Below, in pieces: positions 33,874 to 44,162 of a DNA stretch of 64,000 nucleotides. A program made the position numbers and the translations under genes. Numbering within the stretch: position 1 is the stretch's first letter; every line of letters starts with the position of its first letter. Source of the DNA: Planctomycetota bacterium (GTDB lineage: Bacteria > Planctomycetota > Phycisphaerae > Phycisphaerales > UBA1924); assembly GCA_039819165.1 (NCBI GenBank), contig JBCBSM010000001.1:1922001-1986000 (forward strand), in the 5' to 3' direction. Below the pieces are notes generated by a model. It worked only from the letters and a program-made list of their open reading frames with translations, was not told the origin of the DNA and ran no database searches.

Positions 33874-35034
33874 TTAGGCGTTGGCCAGCGCCGGATAGTC
33901 GGTGTAGCCCTTCTCGGTGCCGCCGTAGAAGGTCGATTCGTCCCATTCCTGCACCGCCGCGCCCGTGCGGTACCGATGGGCGAGATCGGGGTTCGAGATG
34001 AACGGCTTGCCGAAGGTCACCGCGTCGGCCATCCCGTCGCCGATCCGCTGGGCCGCCAGCTCGGCGGAGTAGCTCCCGTTGCCGACGTAGATGCCCGATC
34101 CGCCGGCCTTGAAGGCGTTGCGGATGGCCGACAGCGCGACCTCGGTCTCGGCCGTCCGCCGCGAGGGGCCGAACTCCTCGACGACGTGCAGGAACGCCAG
34201 CCCCATGCCCGCGAGCTTGCCGGCGAGGTAGGCGAAGGTCTCGGCCGGGCTCTCGTCCGCCATGTCGTTGAACTTGCCCATGGGGCTGATGCGGTAGCCC
34301 ACGCGGCCCGCGCCCCAGACGCCGCACACCGCCTCGGCCACCTCCAGGCAGAATCGCGCGCGGCGCTCGAGGTCGCCGCCGTAGCGATCGGTCCGGGTGT
34401 TGGTCGCGGCGCGGATGAACTGGTCGAGCAGGTAGCCATTAGCGCCGTGGATCTCGACGCCGTCGAAGCCGGCGTCCTTGGCCCGCTGGGCGCCGTCGCG
34501 GAACTGGTCGACCACGCCCGGGACCTCGTCGGTGGCCAGGGCGCGGGGCTCGGAGACGTCCACCATGCCGCTTTCGCTATCGATGTAGGTCTTGCTCTGG
34601 GCGCGGATGGCCGACGGCGCGACCGGCTGCCCCCCGCCGGGCTGCAGCGCCGTGTGGCTGATGCGGCCGACGTGCCAGAGCTGGAGCACGATCAGCCCGC
34701 CCTCGGCGTGGACGGCGTCCGTAACCCGCCGCCAGCCCTCGACCTGCTCGTCGCTGTGGATGCCGGGGGTGAAGGCATAGCCCTTGCCCTGCGGGCTGAC
34801 CTGCGTGGCCTCGCTGACGATCAGGCCCGCCCCGGTCCCGGGGTTGGCCCGCTGGCGGTAGTACTCGGCGTTGAGCTCCCAGGGCACGTCGCCCGGCTGC
34901 TTGCTGCGGCTGCGAGTCAGCGGCGCCATCCAGACGCGGTGCGCGGTGCGCAGCTCGCCGGCCTGGATGGGCTCGAACAGGGGTGCAAGGTCCTGGGTGG
35001 AGGTCGCGGACGCGTCGGTGGGTGCAGTAGCCAT
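33874..35034 (-). CDS. Old Yellow Enzyme family NADH:flavin oxidoreductase / alkene reductase
   Basis: This 386-residue FMN TIM-barrel enzyme has APLTRSRS at the end of strand 1 and GLIVSEATQVSPQGKGY. LQLWHVGRISHTALQPGG carries the active-site His, and AGFDGVEIHGANGYLLDQFIR the His/Asn substrate pair (HxxN). RTDRYGGDLERRARFCLE and DAVTFGKPFISNPDL bind FMN phosphate. This places it with NemA/XenB-type enzymes that reduce alpha,beta-unsaturated carbonyls and nitro compounds with NAD(P)H. ATG 35034 is the start. It is divergent from serS with 35 nt between, so the promoters must overlap. Confidence 0.93.
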   Translation of the reverse strand: MATAPTDASATSTQDLAPLFEPIQAGELRTAHRVWMAPLTRSRSKQPGDVPWELNAEYYRQRANPGTGAGLIVSEATQVSPQGKGYAFTPGIHSDEQVEGWRRVTDAVHAEGGLIVLQLWHVGRISHTALQPGGGQPVAPSAIRAQSKTYIDSESGMVDVSEPRALATDEVPGVVDQFRDGAQRAKDAGFDGVEIHGANGYLLDQFIRAATNTRTDRYGGDLERRARFCLEVAEAVCGVWGAGRVGYRISPMGKFNDMADESPAETFAYLAGKLAGMGLAFLHVVEEFGPSRRTAETEVALSAIRNAFKAGGSGIYVGNGSYSAELAAQRIGDGMADAVTFGKPFISNPDLAHRYRTGAAVQEWDESTFYGGTEKGYTDYPALANA

Positions 35035-35069
35035 AAGGCTGGATTGTTGCCGCGTACGATGCCCAACCC

Positions 35070-36548
35070 ATGATCGACCTGAAGCAGCTACGGGAAACGC
35101 CAGATCTCTACCGCGACGGCGCCCGCCGCAAGGGCTCGCCGGTGGACGTCGACCGCGTGCTCGAACTCGACGAAAAGAAGCGGCAGCTGCAGACCCAGCA
35201 GGAGCAGCTCCAGGCCGAGCAGAACAAGCTCGCGAAGGAGATGGGCCCGCAGATGGGCAAGCTGGGCAAGCGGATCAAGGCCGCCGTGGGCGCCGAGCAG
35301 GCCCGCCTCCAGGAGGAGATGGACAACCTCAAGGCCGGCCCGGCGAAGCTCAAGGCCGACATCGAGCGGCTGGACGCCGAGATCGAGGAGATCGAGCCCG
35401 AGCTGCGGGCGCTGCTGCTGGCCATCCCCCAGCCACCCGACCCCGACGTCCCCAACGGCGCCAGCAGCGACGACAACATCGAGAAGAACCGCTGGAGCCC
35501 GAGCTGGTTCGATCCCGCCAAGCCCTTCGCCCAGCAGCGGGGCTTTTCGCCCAAGAGCCACATCGAGCTCGGCGAGCTGCACGACCTCTTCGACGTCGAG
35601 CGGGGCGTCAAGATCGCCGGCTCGAGGAGCTACGTGCTCACCGGCGACGGCATGCGGCTGCACCAGGCCGTGCTCCGCTACGCCTTCGACCAGATCACAC
35701 GGCAGGGGTTCCGCCCCATGTCGGTGCCCGTCGTCGTCCGCGAGGAGGCCATGGTCGGCACCGGGTTCTTCCCGGGCGGCATCGACCAGACCTACGAGGT
35801 CGGCATCCACGAGCGCGGCGACGGCGGCGCGGCCTGGGAGGGCGACGGCTACCTCGCCGGCACGGGCGAAGTGGGCCTCATGGGCCTGCACATGAACGAG
35901 ATCCTCGACGAGGACGACCTGCCGCTGCGGTACTGCACGCTCTCACCGTGCTTCCGCCGCGAGGCCGGCGCCGCCGGCAAGGACACCGCCGGCCTCTACC
36001 GCGTGCACTACTTCGAGAAGGTCGAGCAGGTGGTCATCTGCAAGGCCGACGAGAAGGAGAGCCGCGACTGGCACCGCAAGATGATCACCTACGTCGCCAA
36101 CATCCTGCAAGCCCTCGAGCTGCCCTACCGCCTGCTGCAGTGCTGCGCGGGCGACCTGGGCCAGAAGAACGCCGACATGATCGACGTGGAGTGCTGGATG
36201 CCCAGCCGCGGCGACGCCGGGGCGGACGGCTCGCCGCTGGGCGCGTGGGGCGAGACGCACAGCGCCAGCCGGCTCTACGACTTCCAGTGCCGCCGGCTCA
36301 ACCTCCGCTACCGACCTGGCGGCGCCAACGGCAAGGGGCCCACGACCTTCTGCCACTCGCTGAACAACACGGTGCTCGCCAGCCCCCGCTTCCTCATCCC
36401 GCTGCTAGAAATGCACCAGCAGGCCGACGGCAGCATCAAGATCCCCGAACCCCTCCGCCCCTACATGAACGGCCAGGAATTCATCGGCCAGCGGGCCGCC
36501 GACAGGGCCCCCGAGGACGCGGCCCAGCCCGTCGGCAGCGGCGGCTAG
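35070..36548 (+). CDS. serS: Seryl-tRNA synthetase
   Basis: The 492-residue class II synthetase starts MIDLKQLRETPDLYRDGARR, followed by the long N-terminal coiled coil (about 35-110, rich in Gln/Glu/Lys) that grips the tRNA-Ser variable arm. The catalytic core has motif 2 LSPCFRREAGAAGKDTAGL and motif 3 at NTVLASPRFLIPLLE, with EVGIHERGDGG and AGTGEVGLMGLHMNE before it. It is longer than typical SerRS (about 425) because of an insert around residues 225-265. The start overlaps nothing and no leader ORF or hairpin is visible in the 35-nt upstream gap. Confidence 0.95.
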   Translation: MIDLKQLRETPDLYRDGARRKGSPVDVDRVLELDEKKRQLQTQQEQLQAEQNKLAKEMGPQMGKLGKRIKAAVGAEQARLQEEMDNLKAGPAKLKADIERLDAEIEEIEPELRALLLAIPQPPDPDVPNGASSDDNIEKNRWSPSWFDPAKPFAQQRGFSPKSHIELGELHDLFDVERGVKIAGSRSYVLTGDGMRLHQAVLRYAFDQITRQGFRPMSVPVVVREEAMVGTGFFPGGIDQTYEVGIHERGDGGAAWEGDGYLAGTGEVGLMGLHMNEILDEDDLPLRYCTLSPCFRREAGAAGKDTAGLYRVHYFEKVEQVVICKADEKESRDWHRKMITYVANILQALELPYRLLQCCAGDLGQKNADMIDVECWMPSRGDAGADGSPLGAWGETHSASRLYDFQCRRLNLRYRPGGANGKGPTTFCHSLNNTVLASPRFLIPLLEMHQQADGSIKIPEPLRPYMNGQEFIGQRAADRAPEDAAQPVGSGG

Positions 36549-36549
36549 C

Positions 36550-37830
36550 GTGACGCAAGCACCCCTGCGCCGGGAGCTCTCGCTGCCCGGCGCGATGGGC
36601 GTGGGCCTCGGATCGATCCTGGGGACCGGCGCGTTCGTCGCGCTGGGACTCGCCGCCGGGCTGGCCGGGCCCTGGGTGCTGCTGGCGATCGTGCTCGCCG
36701 GCGCACTCGCGATGTGCAACGGACTGAGCAGCGCCCAGCTCGCCGCCGTGCATCCGGTTAGCGGCGGCACCTACACGTACGGCTACCGCTTCCTGTCGCC
36801 GCTCGCGGGCTTCGCCGCGGGCTGGCTGTTCCTGATCGCCAAGGCCGCCTCGTGCGCGGCGGCGGCGCTGGCCTTCGGCGGGCTGATCGCGTGGGTCGCC
36901 GGCATCCCGGGCGAGGGCGAGGCCATCGTGCTCGCGGGGCTCGGATCGCTCGTGCTCATCACCGCCGCCGCGCTGGCGGGCCTGAGGCGGTCCTCGGCCA
37001 TCAACATCGCGCTCGTGGCCGTCACCGTGGCCTCGCTGCTGCTGCTCGTGGCTGCGAGCAGTCCCGCCATCGTCCGCAACGGCGCGTCGCTGCCCTGGGC
37101 GGACTTCGACGCGCCGGGCGTGCTCGAGGCCGCCGCGCTGTGCTTCGTGGCCTTCACGGGCTACGGCCGCATCGCGACGATGGGCGAGGAGGTCCGCAAG
37201 CCGCGGCGGACCATCCCGGTCGCGATCGTCGGGACGCTGGCGTGCGCGCTGGCGTTGTACATGCTGGTCGCGCTCGCCGGCGTGAGCGTGCTGGGATCCG
37301 CAGCCTTCGCCAGCCGCGCGGAGAACGACGCGGCCCCGCTCCTGGGCGTCGCCGACGCGCTGGGGAGCCCCCCGATCTCGGGTGTGCTGGTCGCCGGCGG
37401 CGCCACCGCGCTGCTGGCGGTGCAGCTCAACCTCGTGCTCGGACTCTCCCGCGTGGTGCTCGCCGCGGGCCGGGAGGGCGACCTGCCGGGGCCGCTCGCC
37501 GGCGTGCGGCGCGGGGTTCCCGTCGCGGCCGTGCTCGTGGTCGCGGGCGCGGTGGCCATCGCGATCGTGCCCGGCCGCCTCGCGATGGCCTGGTCGCTCA
37601 GCGCCGTGGCCGTGCTGCTCTATTACGCGCTCACCAACGCCGCCGCGCTGCGGGTGGTCGAGGGCAGGTTCGTGCCGCGGTGGATCTCTGCACTGGGCCT
37701 GCTGGCGTGTATCGGCCTGGCGGCCTTCGTCGATCCGCTCAGCTGGCTCTGGGCCGGCGGCCTGCTCGCGGCGGGCCTCGCGGTGCGCCTCGCGTGCCGG
37801 GCGTGGCCTCGGGCCCGCGGCACACCGTGA
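36550..37830 (+). CDS. APC-superfamily amino acid permease
   Basis: This 426-residue protein has about twelve membrane helices. The APC signature lies in TM1 (GVGLGSILGTGAFVALG, the unwound GxxxGxG segment) and in AALCFVAFTGYGRIATMGEE in TM6. VRKPRRTIPVAIVGTLA and LGLSRVVLAAGREGDLPG follow. It is likely a proton-coupled amino acid transporter; the substrate is not predictable. GTG 36550 lies 1 nt after the serS stop, so it is cotranscribed with serS. An attractive but unproven idea is that it feeds the synthetase with substrate. Confidence 0.9.
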   Translation: MTQAPLRRELSLPGAMGVGLGSILGTGAFVALGLAAGLAGPWVLLAIVLAGALAMCNGLSSAQLAAVHPVSGGTYTYGYRFLSPLAGFAAGWLFLIAKAASCAAAALAFGGLIAWVAGIPGEGEAIVLAGLGSLVLITAAALAGLRRSSAINIALVAVTVASLLLLVAASSPAIVRNGASLPWADFDAPGVLEAAALCFVAFTGYGRIATMGEEVRKPRRTIPVAIVGTLACALALYMLVALAGVSVLGSAAFASRAENDAAPLLGVADALGSPPISGVLVAGGATALLAVQLNLVLGLSRVVLAAGREGDLPGPLAGVRRGVPVAAVLVVAGAVAIAIVPGRLAMAWSLSAVAVLLYYALTNAAALRVVEGRFVPRWISALGLLACIGLAAFVDPLSWLWAGGLLAAGLAVRLACRAWPRARGTP

Positions 37831-37996
37831 CGGAATCCGCACGCGGCGCCGGCGGGGCTCAAGCGGGCGATCCCGCCGCCCGATGCCGATCGTGCGGGCT
37901 GGAACGATCGTTCGGATACCATCCCGCGCGTTATCGACCCCGCCCCTGGGCACGGGCGCTACGCCCGATGCGCGGGCGGCCCGCGGGAGCCTGCAC

Positions 37997-40390
37997 GTGG
38001 TACTCGGCTCGGTCATCGCGATTTTCACGCTGGCGGTGCTCGCGCCGTCGCTGCATCGCGTGCTGGGGCGGGCCACCGGCTACCTGCTCGCCCTCGCGCC
38101 CGCCACGGCGTGCGTCTACTTCCTGACGCAGCTCGCTTCGGCCGGGGATGGCGAGATCGCCCGCACCGCCTGGACGTGGGCGGCCGACCTGGGCATCGAG
38201 CTGTCCTTCCGCGTCGACGCCCTCAGCACGCTCTTCGCGCTGCTCGTCACGGGCGTGGGCACCTGCATCGTGCTCTACGCCAACAGCTACCTGGAGGGGG
38301 ACGAGCGGCGCGGCCGCTTCTTCGCCTTCCTGATGGGCTTCATGGGCGCGATGCTGGGGCTGGTGCTCGCCGACGACCTCATCCTGCTGTTCGTCTTCTG
38401 GGAGCTGACGAGCGTCACCAGCTACCTGCTCATCGGCTTCGACCACCACCGGGCCAGCGCCCGCAAGAGCGCGCTCCAGGCGCTGATCGTGACCGGGCTG
38501 GGCGGGCTGGCGATGCTCGCGGGCCTCGTGCTGCTGGGCCAGATCGCCGGCACGATGTCGGTCTCGGGCGTGATCGAGAACGCCGAGGCGATCGGCGGCA
38601 GCCCGCTGTCGCTGGCGGCGATGATCCTGGTCCTGGCCGGCGCCTTCACCAAGAGCGCGCAGTTCCCCTTCCACTTCTGGCTGCCCAACGCCATGGAGGC
38701 ACCCTCGCCCGTGAGTGCGTACCTGCACTCCTCGACGATGGTCAAGGCGGGCGTCTACCTCGTCGCCAGGCTCAACCCCGCCTTCGCCGACCAGCCCGCA
38801 TGGCAGTGGGCGCTGGCGGGCTTCGGCGGCGCGACGATGCTGCTGGGGGCCTACCTGGCCACCCGCAACACCGGCTACAAGAAGGTCCTGGCGTACACCA
38901 CCGTCAGCTCGCTGGGCATCATGATCATGCTGGTGGGCCTGGGCCAGCCACAGGCGGCGGCGGCGTACATCCTGGCGCACGCGCTGTTCAAGGGCACCCT
39001 CTTCCTCGTCGCGGGTATCGTGACCCACGAGACCGGCGAGAAGGACACCGAGAAGACCGGCGGGCTGTTCCGCCTCATGCCCGTGACGGCAATCGCCGCG
39101 ATCGTCGCCGGACTATCGATGGCCGGCCTCCCGCCGCTGCTGGGCTTCGTGGGCAAGGAACTGCTGCTCAAGGGCAGCCTGCACGCTCACGGCGGTCCGC
39201 ACGACGTCCCCTGGCTCTGGCCGACGATCGCGACCATCGCCGGCGCCTTCATGGGCGTCGCCGGGCTGCAGACGGGCCTGCGGCCGTTCTTCCTGAAGAA
39301 GACCGCCGAGGACGACTACCCCAAGCCCCCGCACGAGGCGCCCCCGCCGATGCTCATCGGCCCGGTGCTACTGGCGGGGCTGACGCTCGTCGGCGGGCTC
39401 GTGCCGGCCTTGTTCGCGGTGCCGCTCATCAACGGCAGCGCAGGCGTGATCGCCGACGCGCACCACGAGCCCGAGCTCGCGAGCCTGAGCGCCATCGAGC
39501 TGGCCACCAAGCCGAGCCTCGCGCTGCTGCTCAGCGGCGTCGCGCTCGCCGCGGGCGTGGCCCTCTTCGCGGCGCGGCGCATCTGGCGGCGGGCCACCGC
39601 CCCGGCGCACGTCGTGCTGGACCACGTCTCGGGCGATCGCATCTACGACCTGCTCTTCGGCGGCACCCTGAAGCTCTCCGAGGTGCAGACACGCGTGCTG
39701 CAGAACGGCAAGCTGCGGCGGTACGTGCAGGTCACGCTGGCCACGGCGCTGGCGCTCGCGGGCGGCATGCTGGTCGCCTTCGTCGATCTGGGCGCCACGC
39801 TGGAGCAAGCCCTGCCGACCATCCGCGAGCTGACGCTCACCGAGTTCATCCTCGAGAGCGTGCTGGTGTCCTTGATCATCGTGGCGGCCATCGCGGCCAC
39901 GCGGTTCCGCAGCCGGCTGGCGACGATCGCCACCCTGGGCGTCGTGGGCTACAGCGTGGCGCTCATCTTCGTGCTGTTCGGCGCGCCCGACGTCGCGATG
40001 ACCCAGTTCGCCATCGAGACGCTCACGGTCATCATCTTCGTGCTGGTGGTCTACCACCTGCCCAGATTCGCGGTGTACACCAAGAAGCCCGGCAAGATCG
40101 TCGACGCGACGCTCGCCTCGCTCTTCGGCCTGCTGATGGCGACCTTCGTGGTCGTGGCCCACCAGATCGAGGCGCCCGACGGCGTCTCGTGGTACTTCAA
40201 CGCCAACGCCATGCCGGGCGAGGACGGCGGCCACGCCGCCTACGGCCGCAACCTGGTCAACGTCATCCTCGTGGACTTCCGCGCCCTGGACACGCTGGGC
40301 GAGATCGCGGTGCTGGGCCTCGCCGCCGTCGGCGTCTACACGCTGCTGCGGCTGCGGCCGCCCGACCTGGCGAAGGGAGGCCGATCGTGA
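37997..40390 (+). CDS. mrpA: Mrp-type Na+/H+ antiporter subunit A
   Basis: MrpA is the large ND5-like subunit of the seven-subunit Na+/H+ antiporter. This 797-residue protein has [18 protein letters not shown] and the conserved Glu in [32 protein letters not shown] and [11 protein letters not shown] supply the lysine/histidine proton-path residues, and the long hydrophilic loop near 490-520 is present. The C terminus ([37 protein letters not shown]) is the MbhD/MbhE-like part usual in full-length MrpA. I start at GTG 37997: the frame is open much further left, but that is antisense-type sequence over the permease end. The first gene of the mrpABCDEFG operon. Confidence 0.92.
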   Translation: MVLGSVIAIFTLAVLAPSLHRVLGRATGYLLALAPATACVYFLTQLASAGDGEIARTAWTWAADLGIELSFRVDALSTLFALLVTGVGTCIVLYANSYLEGDERRGRFFAFLMGFMGAMLGLVLADDLILLFVFWELTSVTSYLLIGFDHHRASARKSALQALIVTGLGGLAMLAGLVLLGQIAGTMSVSGVIENAEAIGGSPLSLAAMILVLAGAFTKSAQFPFHFWLPNAMEAPSPVSAYLHSSTMVKAGVYLVARLNPAFADQPAWQWALAGFGGATMLLGAYLATRNTGYKKVLAYTTVSSLGIMIMLVGLGQPQAAAAYILAHALFKGTLFLVAGIVTHETGEKDTEKTGGLFRLMPVTAIAAIVAGLSMAGLPPLLGFVGKELLLKGSLHAHGGPHDVPWLWPTIATIAGAFMGVAGLQTGLRPFFLKKTAEDDYPKPPHEAPPPMLIGPVLLAGLTLVGGLVPALFAVPLINGSAGVIADAHHEPELASLSAIELATKPSLALLLSGVALAAGVALFAARRIWRRATAPAHVVLDHVSGDRIYDLLFGGTLKLSEVQTRVLQNGKLRRYVQVTLATALALAGGMLVAFVDLGATLEQALPTIRELTLTEFILESVLVSLIIVAAIAATRFRSRLATIATLGVVGYSVALIFVLFGAPDVAMTQFAIETLTVIIFVLVVYHLPRFAVYTKKPGKIVDATLASLFGLLMATFVVVAHQIEAPDGVSWYFNANAMPGEDGGHAAYGRNLVNVILVDFRALDTLGEIAVLGLAAVGVYTLLRLRPPDLAKGGRS

Positions 40391-40803
40391 ACTCGGTCAT
40401 CCTCCGCACCGCGACGCGCTTCATGCTGCCGCTGCTGGTGCTCTTCTCGATCGTCGTGCTCCTCCGGGGGCACAACCTGCCCGGCGGCGGCTTCGTCGGC
40501 GGCCTGCTCGCGACGTCGGCATTCGTGCTCTACGGCATGGCCTTCGGCGTGGACTCGGTCTATCGCCTGCTGCGGATCCCGCTGACGGGCTACATCGCCG
40601 CAGGCCTGGGCCTGGCGATCGCCAGCGGCCTGCCGGGCCTGCTCGGCGGCGAGCCCTTCCTCTACGGCCAGTGGACCAGCGTCACCCTCGGGGGCATCGG
40701 AGAGCTGAAGATCGGCACGCCGCTGTTCTTCGACATCGGCGTCTATCTCACGGTGCTCGGCGTGTGCCTCATGATGCTTCTAACCCTGGCGGAGGAGAGC
40801 TGA
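40387..40803 (+). CDS. mrpB: Mrp-type Na+/H+ antiporter subunit B
   Basis: This 138-residue membrane protein has four helices. It matches MrpB/Mnh[21 protein letters not shown], then [21 protein letters not shown] with the diagnostic HNxPGGGFxGG, and [17 protein letters not shown] at the end. It forms part of the membrane core between MrpA and MrpC. GTG 40387 overlaps the mrpA stop by 4 nt (translational coupling). Confidence 0.93.
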   Translation: MNSVILRTATRFMLPLLVLFSIVVLLRGHNLPGGGFVGGLLATSAFVLYGMAFGVDSVYRLLRIPLTGYIAAGLGLAIASGLPGLLGGEPFLYGQWTSVTLGGIGELKIGTPLFFDIGVYLTVLGVCLMMLLTLAEES

Positions 40804-41150
40804 TGGAGCTGCTGCTGGCCATCGCGGTGGGCGTCTGCTACGCCACGGGCATCTACATGATCCTGCGGCGGAGCTTCGTGAAGCTGATCATCGGCCTCTC
40901 GCTGATCGGCCACGGCGCCAACCTGCTCATCTTCGCCTCGGGCGGCCTCGTGCGGGGCAAGCCGCCGATCATCCCGGGCGACCAGGACGAGCTGCCCCCG
41001 GGCTTCAGCGATCCGCTGCCGCCCGCGCTGATCCTGACCGCCATCGTCATCAGCTTCGCCATCCTCGCGTTCACCATCGTGCTGGTGAAGCGCACGTACC
41101 AGGCCATCGGCACCGACGACCTCGATGCCATGCGGACGACCGACCGATGA
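40803..41150 (+). CDS. mrpC: Mrp-type Na+/H+ antiporter subunit C
   Basis: This 115-residue NuoK-like protein has three helices: [37 protein letters not shown] (with the family GxxLxxHxxNLLI) and [20 protein letters not shown] followed by [14 protein letters not shown]. The loop with [10 protein letters not shown]-like sequence ([16 protein letters not shown]) is typical of MrpC. ATG 40803 overlaps the mrpB stop by one base (TGATG). Confidence 0.94.
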   Translation: MELLLAIAVGVCYATGIYMILRRSFVKLIIGLSLIGHGANLLIFASGGLVRGKPPIIPGDQDELPPGFSDPLPPALILTAIVISFAILAFTIVLVKRTYQAIGTDDLDAMRTTDR

Positions 41151-42829
41151 ACTTCGCCGTCATTGCGCCCATCCTGGTGCCGCTGACCACGACGGTGCTC
41201 TGCATCGCCGCGTGGAAGGACCGCGCCCTGCAGCGCTGGGTCAGCCTCTCGGGCGCCCTGAGCCTGCTGGCGTCCTCCATCGGGCTGATGGTCGCCACCA
41301 GCGACGGCGAGATCCTGACCACCTACGCCGCCGGCTGGGCCGCCCCCTTCGGCATCACCCTGGTCGCCGACACCTTCAGCGGGCTCATGGTGCTGCTCAA
41401 CGGCGTGATCGCCGTCGCCATCATCCTCTTCAGCATGGGCGCCATCGATCGCCAGCGGGAGAGCTTCGGCTACCACCCGCTCGTGCACGCCGTGCTCGCC
41501 GCCGTCTCGGGCGCCTTCCTGACCGGCGACATCTTCAACATGTACGTCTGGTTCGAGATCATGCTGCTGGCCTCCTTCGTGCTGCTGACGCTCGGCGGCG
41601 AGCGGGGGCAGCTCGAGGGCGCCATCAAGTATGTCACCCTCAACCTGCTCTCCAGCGGCATCTTCCTGGCGGCCATCGGCTTGCTCTACGGCATGACCGG
41701 TACGCTCAACATGGCCCACCTGTCCATCGCGCTCGACGCCGTCGATCGCCCGGGCATCACCACCGCCCTGTCGATGCTCTTCCTGGTCGCGTTCGGCATC
41801 AAGGCGGCGGTCTTCCCGCTGTTCTTCTGGCTGCCCGCGTCGTACCACACGCCGCCGGTGGCGATCACCGCGCTCTTCGCGGGCCTGCTGACCAAGGTGG
41901 GCGTGTATTCCATCACGCGGACCTTCACGCTCATGTTCGACCAGCACCTGGACGCCACCGCAACCGTGCTGCTGTGGATCAGCGGGCTGACGATGGTCAC
42001 CGGCGTCTTCGGCGCAACGTGCCAGTTCGAGATCCGCCGCATCCTGGCCTTCCACAGCGTCAGCCAGATCGGCTACATGCTGATGGGCGTCGCGGTCGCG
42101 CTGCTGGCGATCGCCAACGCCGAGCCCGACGCCCAGGCCGCCACCGCCGTCGCCGCCATGGCGCTCGCGGGCACCACCATGTTCCTGCTGCACCACGGCA
42201 TCGTCAAGGGCAACCTCTTCCTCGTCAGCGGGCTCATCCAGCGGCTGGCGGGCACAACCGAGCTCAAGCAGCTCGGCGGGCTGGTCAAGACCCGGCCCTG
42301 GACCGGCGTGCTCTTCCTGGTGCCCGCGCTCTCGCTGGCGGGCATCCCCGTCTCGACGGGCTTCTGGGGCAAGTTCGTGCTCGTCAAGAGCGGCCTCGGC
42401 GCCGGAGCCTTCGCCCTCGTCGGCGCGTCGCTGTTCGTCGGCGTGCTCACGCTGTACTCGATGACCAAGATCTGGGCCGAGGCGTTCTGGAAGGACGCCC
42501 CCGAGGACATGCCCGAGCCGCCCGGCATCCGCGGGCGGGGTGACCGGGCCCGCATCGCCCTGATCGTGGCGCCCATCGCCGTGCTCGCCGTCGCCACGGT
42601 CGCGCTCGGCGTGTTCGTGCAGCCGCTGTACCGCGTGGCCGAGCAGGCCGGCCGCCAGCTGCTCGATCGCGAAGGCTACCAGCGGGCCGTGCTGGGCGAG
42701 TACTACGAGCCCGCGATCAACGGCGCGCTCGGCACGCTCGAAGTGCGGCAGGCGTCCACGAATTCCGGAGCGAGCGATCTCGACGCCGACGAGATCGACG
42801 AGCAGCACGCAGGCCAGTCCGACGAATAA
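41147..42829 (+). CDS. mrpD: Mrp-type Na+/H+ antiporter subunit D
   Basis: This 560-residue ND4/ND2-like subunit has fourteen or so helices. Blocks seen include [20 protein letters not shown] with the essential Glu of TM5, and [22 protein letters not shown] with the Lys/His proton path. [32 protein letters not shown] and [18 protein letters not shown] with a second Lys follow. The tail of about 50 residues is acidic and probably cytoplasmic ([15 protein letters not shown]). ATG 41147 overlaps the mrpC end by 4 nt. It is a proton-translocating core subunit of the complex. Confidence 0.94.
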   Translation: MNFAVIAPILVPLTTTVLCIAAWKDRALQRWVSLSGALSLLASSIGLMVATSDGEILTTYAAGWAAPFGITLVADTFSGLMVLLNGVIAVAIILFSMGAIDRQRESFGYHPLVHAVLAAVSGAFLTGDIFNMYVWFEIMLLASFVLLTLGGERGQLEGAIKYVTLNLLSSGIFLAAIGLLYGMTGTLNMAHLSIALDAVDRPGITTALSMLFLVAFGIKAAVFPLFFWLPASYHTPPVAITALFAGLLTKVGVYSITRTFTLMFDQHLDATATVLLWISGLTMVTGVFGATCQFEIRRILAFHSVSQIGYMLMGVAVALLAIANAEPDAQAATAVAAMALAGTTMFLLHHGIVKGNLFLVSGLIQRLAGTTELKQLGGLVKTRPWTGVLFLVPALSLAGIPVSTGFWGKFVLVKSGLGAGAFALVGASLFVGVLTLYSMTKIWAEAFWKDAPEDMPEPPGIRGRGDRARIALIVAPIAVLAVATVALGVFVQPLYRVAEQAGRQLLDREGYQRAVLGEYYEPAINGALGTLEVRQASTNSGASDLDADEIDEQHAGQSDE

Positions 42830-42896
42830 GCACCCCTCGGGAGATCATGCCATAGGCCTCTTCGTCACCAATCTGATCCTGGCGCTCATCTGGGCG

Positions 42897-43325
42897 ATGG
42901 CCATCGGGCCCTTCACCCCCGAGAACTTCCTCATCGGGTTCGTGCTGGCCTTCGTGACGCTGCGGCTGTGCACCCTCCGCGACGGCCGCAGCCCCTACTT
43001 CGGAAAGGTCTTCCGCACCATCTCGTTCTGCTTCTACGTGCTCGTCGAGCTGGTGATCGCCAACCTCAAGATGGCGTACTACACCGTGCAACCGCTGCGG
43101 AACCTCCGCCCCGGCATCCTGGCCATCCCGCTCGAGGAGATGAGCGAGACCGAGGTGACCATCCTGGCCAACCTCATCACGCTCACCCCCGGCACGCTGA
43201 GCCTGGACGTCTCGGCCGACAATCGCACGCTCTTCGTACACTTCATGCACGTCGAGGATCCCGACGAGATGCGGCGCGACATCAAGCAGGGCTTCGAGCG
43301 CCGCCTGCTGGAGGTCACCCGATGA
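42897..43325 (+). CDS. mrpE: Mrp-type Na+/H+ antiporter subunit E, start damaged
   Basis: The MrpE core is clear: ENFLIGFVLAFVTLRLCTLR, FCFYVLVELVIANLKMAYYTV and LIMLTPGT-like LANLITLTPGTLSLDVS with HVEDPDEMRRDIKQGFERRLLE. The first in-frame ATG (42897) lies inside the expected first helix; the same frame reads IGLFVTNLILALIWA upstream with no start codon. A GGGAG site and an ATG (42847) stand at the right place, but the ATG is out of frame by one base (ATGCC then ATA...). So one C has probably been lost, or the sequence has an indel. As it stands, only a truncated protein of 142 residues starts at ATG. Every other gene junction in the operon overlaps; this one alone has a gap. Confidence 0.8.
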   Translation: MAIGPFTPENFLIGFVLAFVTLRLCTLRDGRSPYFGKVFRTISFCFYVLVELVIANLKMAYYTVQPLRNLRPGILAIPLEEMSETEVTILANLITLTPGTLSLDVSADNRTLFVHFMHVEDPDEMRRDIKQGFERRLLEVTR

Positions 43326-43633
43326 CGCCCCCCGCGATCACCACCGCCGTCCAGGACGGCCCGGACATCATCGAGACCGTGCTCGTCGCGGTGCTGGTGA
43401 TGCTCGCGATCGCGATGATCGGCTGCCTCGCGCGGCTGCTGCGCGGGCCGACGCTACCTGATCGCGTCGTCGCCCTGGACCTCATGGGCATGTTCGCCGT
43501 CGGCGTCATCGCCATCTTCTCGATGCTCATCGGCCAGCCCATGCTGCTGGGGGTGTGCCTCATCATGGGGCTGATCCTCTTCCTGGGCACCGCCGCCTTC
43601 GCGCTGTACCTCGAGCGGAGGGCCAGGCCATGA
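43322..43633 (+). CDS. mrpF: Mrp-type Na+/H+ antiporter subunit F
   Basis: This 103-residue protein has three helices. LVMLAIAMIGCLARLLRGPT followed by LPDRVVALDLMGMFAVGVIA carries the RxxxGPTxxDRVxALD signature of MrpF; its Asp is required for antiport in known systems. The C terminus is FLGTAAFALYLERR. ATG 43322 overlaps the mrpE stop by 4 nt. Confidence 0.94.
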   Translation: MTPPAITTAVQDGPDIIETVLVAVLVMLAIAMIGCLARLLRGPTLPDRVVALDLMGMFAVGVIAIFSMLIGQPMLLGVCLIMGLILFLGTAAFALYLERRARP

Positions 43634-44145
43634 CGGCATGGGAGACCCTCACCGCCGTCGCCACCTGGCTCAACCATGCGCTCACCGCGGGCCTGGTGAT
43701 CGTCGGCGGCCTGTTCAGCCTGCTCGCCGCCGTCGGCCTGCTCCGCATGCCCGACGTCTACACCCGCATGCAGGCGGCCACCAAGGCCGGCACGCTGGGC
43801 GTGGGCTGCATCATCCTGGCCGTCGCGACCCACTTCCTGACGCTGGGCGTGGTGCTCGAGTCCATCCTCGTCATCGGCATGCTCTTCATCACCGCGCCCG
43901 TCGCCAGCCACCTCATCGCACGGGCCGCCTACTTCGTCGACGACGAGATGTGGGACGGCACCGCCTACGACGAGATGCGCGGCTGCTACGACGCCACCAC
44001 CCACGTGCTGCACTCGACCAACCGAGAAGAACGGGACGCCGGCCAGGACGCAGCCGACACGCCCGGTGACCCCACGGTCCGCATGCCCGAGGCGGCCCGC
44101 GAGCCCGGGCGCGACACCCCTCCACCGTCGCAGGCCGCCGGATAG
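43630..44145 (+). CDS. mrpG: Mrp-type Na+/H+ antiporter subunit G
   Basis: MrpG is recognised from [25 protein letters not shown], with the family GxLRxPDxYTRxHA block (here [11 protein letters not shown] in place of HAxTKAxTLG). Three helices follow the normal plan. The 171-residue product is longer than the usual 100-120 because of a C-terminal hydrophilic tail of about 60 residues rich in Asp, Glu and Pro. ATG 43630 overlaps the mrpF stop. It is the last gene of the operon; purE follows 17 nt later and may be cotranscribed. Confidence 0.93.
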   Translation: MTAWETLTAVATWLNHALTAGLVIVGGLFSLLAAVGLLRMPDVYTRMQAATKAGTLGVGCIILAVATHFLTLGVVLESILVIGMLFITAPVASHLIARAAYFVDDEMWDGTAYDEMRGCYDATTHVLHSTNREERDAGQDAADTPGDPTVRMPEAAREPGRDTPPPSQAAG

Positions 44146-44162
44146 CGGGCTATTCTCGCGGC

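Noticed and set aside
37382-37996. The mrpA frame is open 615 nt further upstream, giving a 1002-residue protein.
   Set aside because: The extension is Arg/Ser/Pro-rich shadow of the permease gene; MrpA family sequence begins at 37997.
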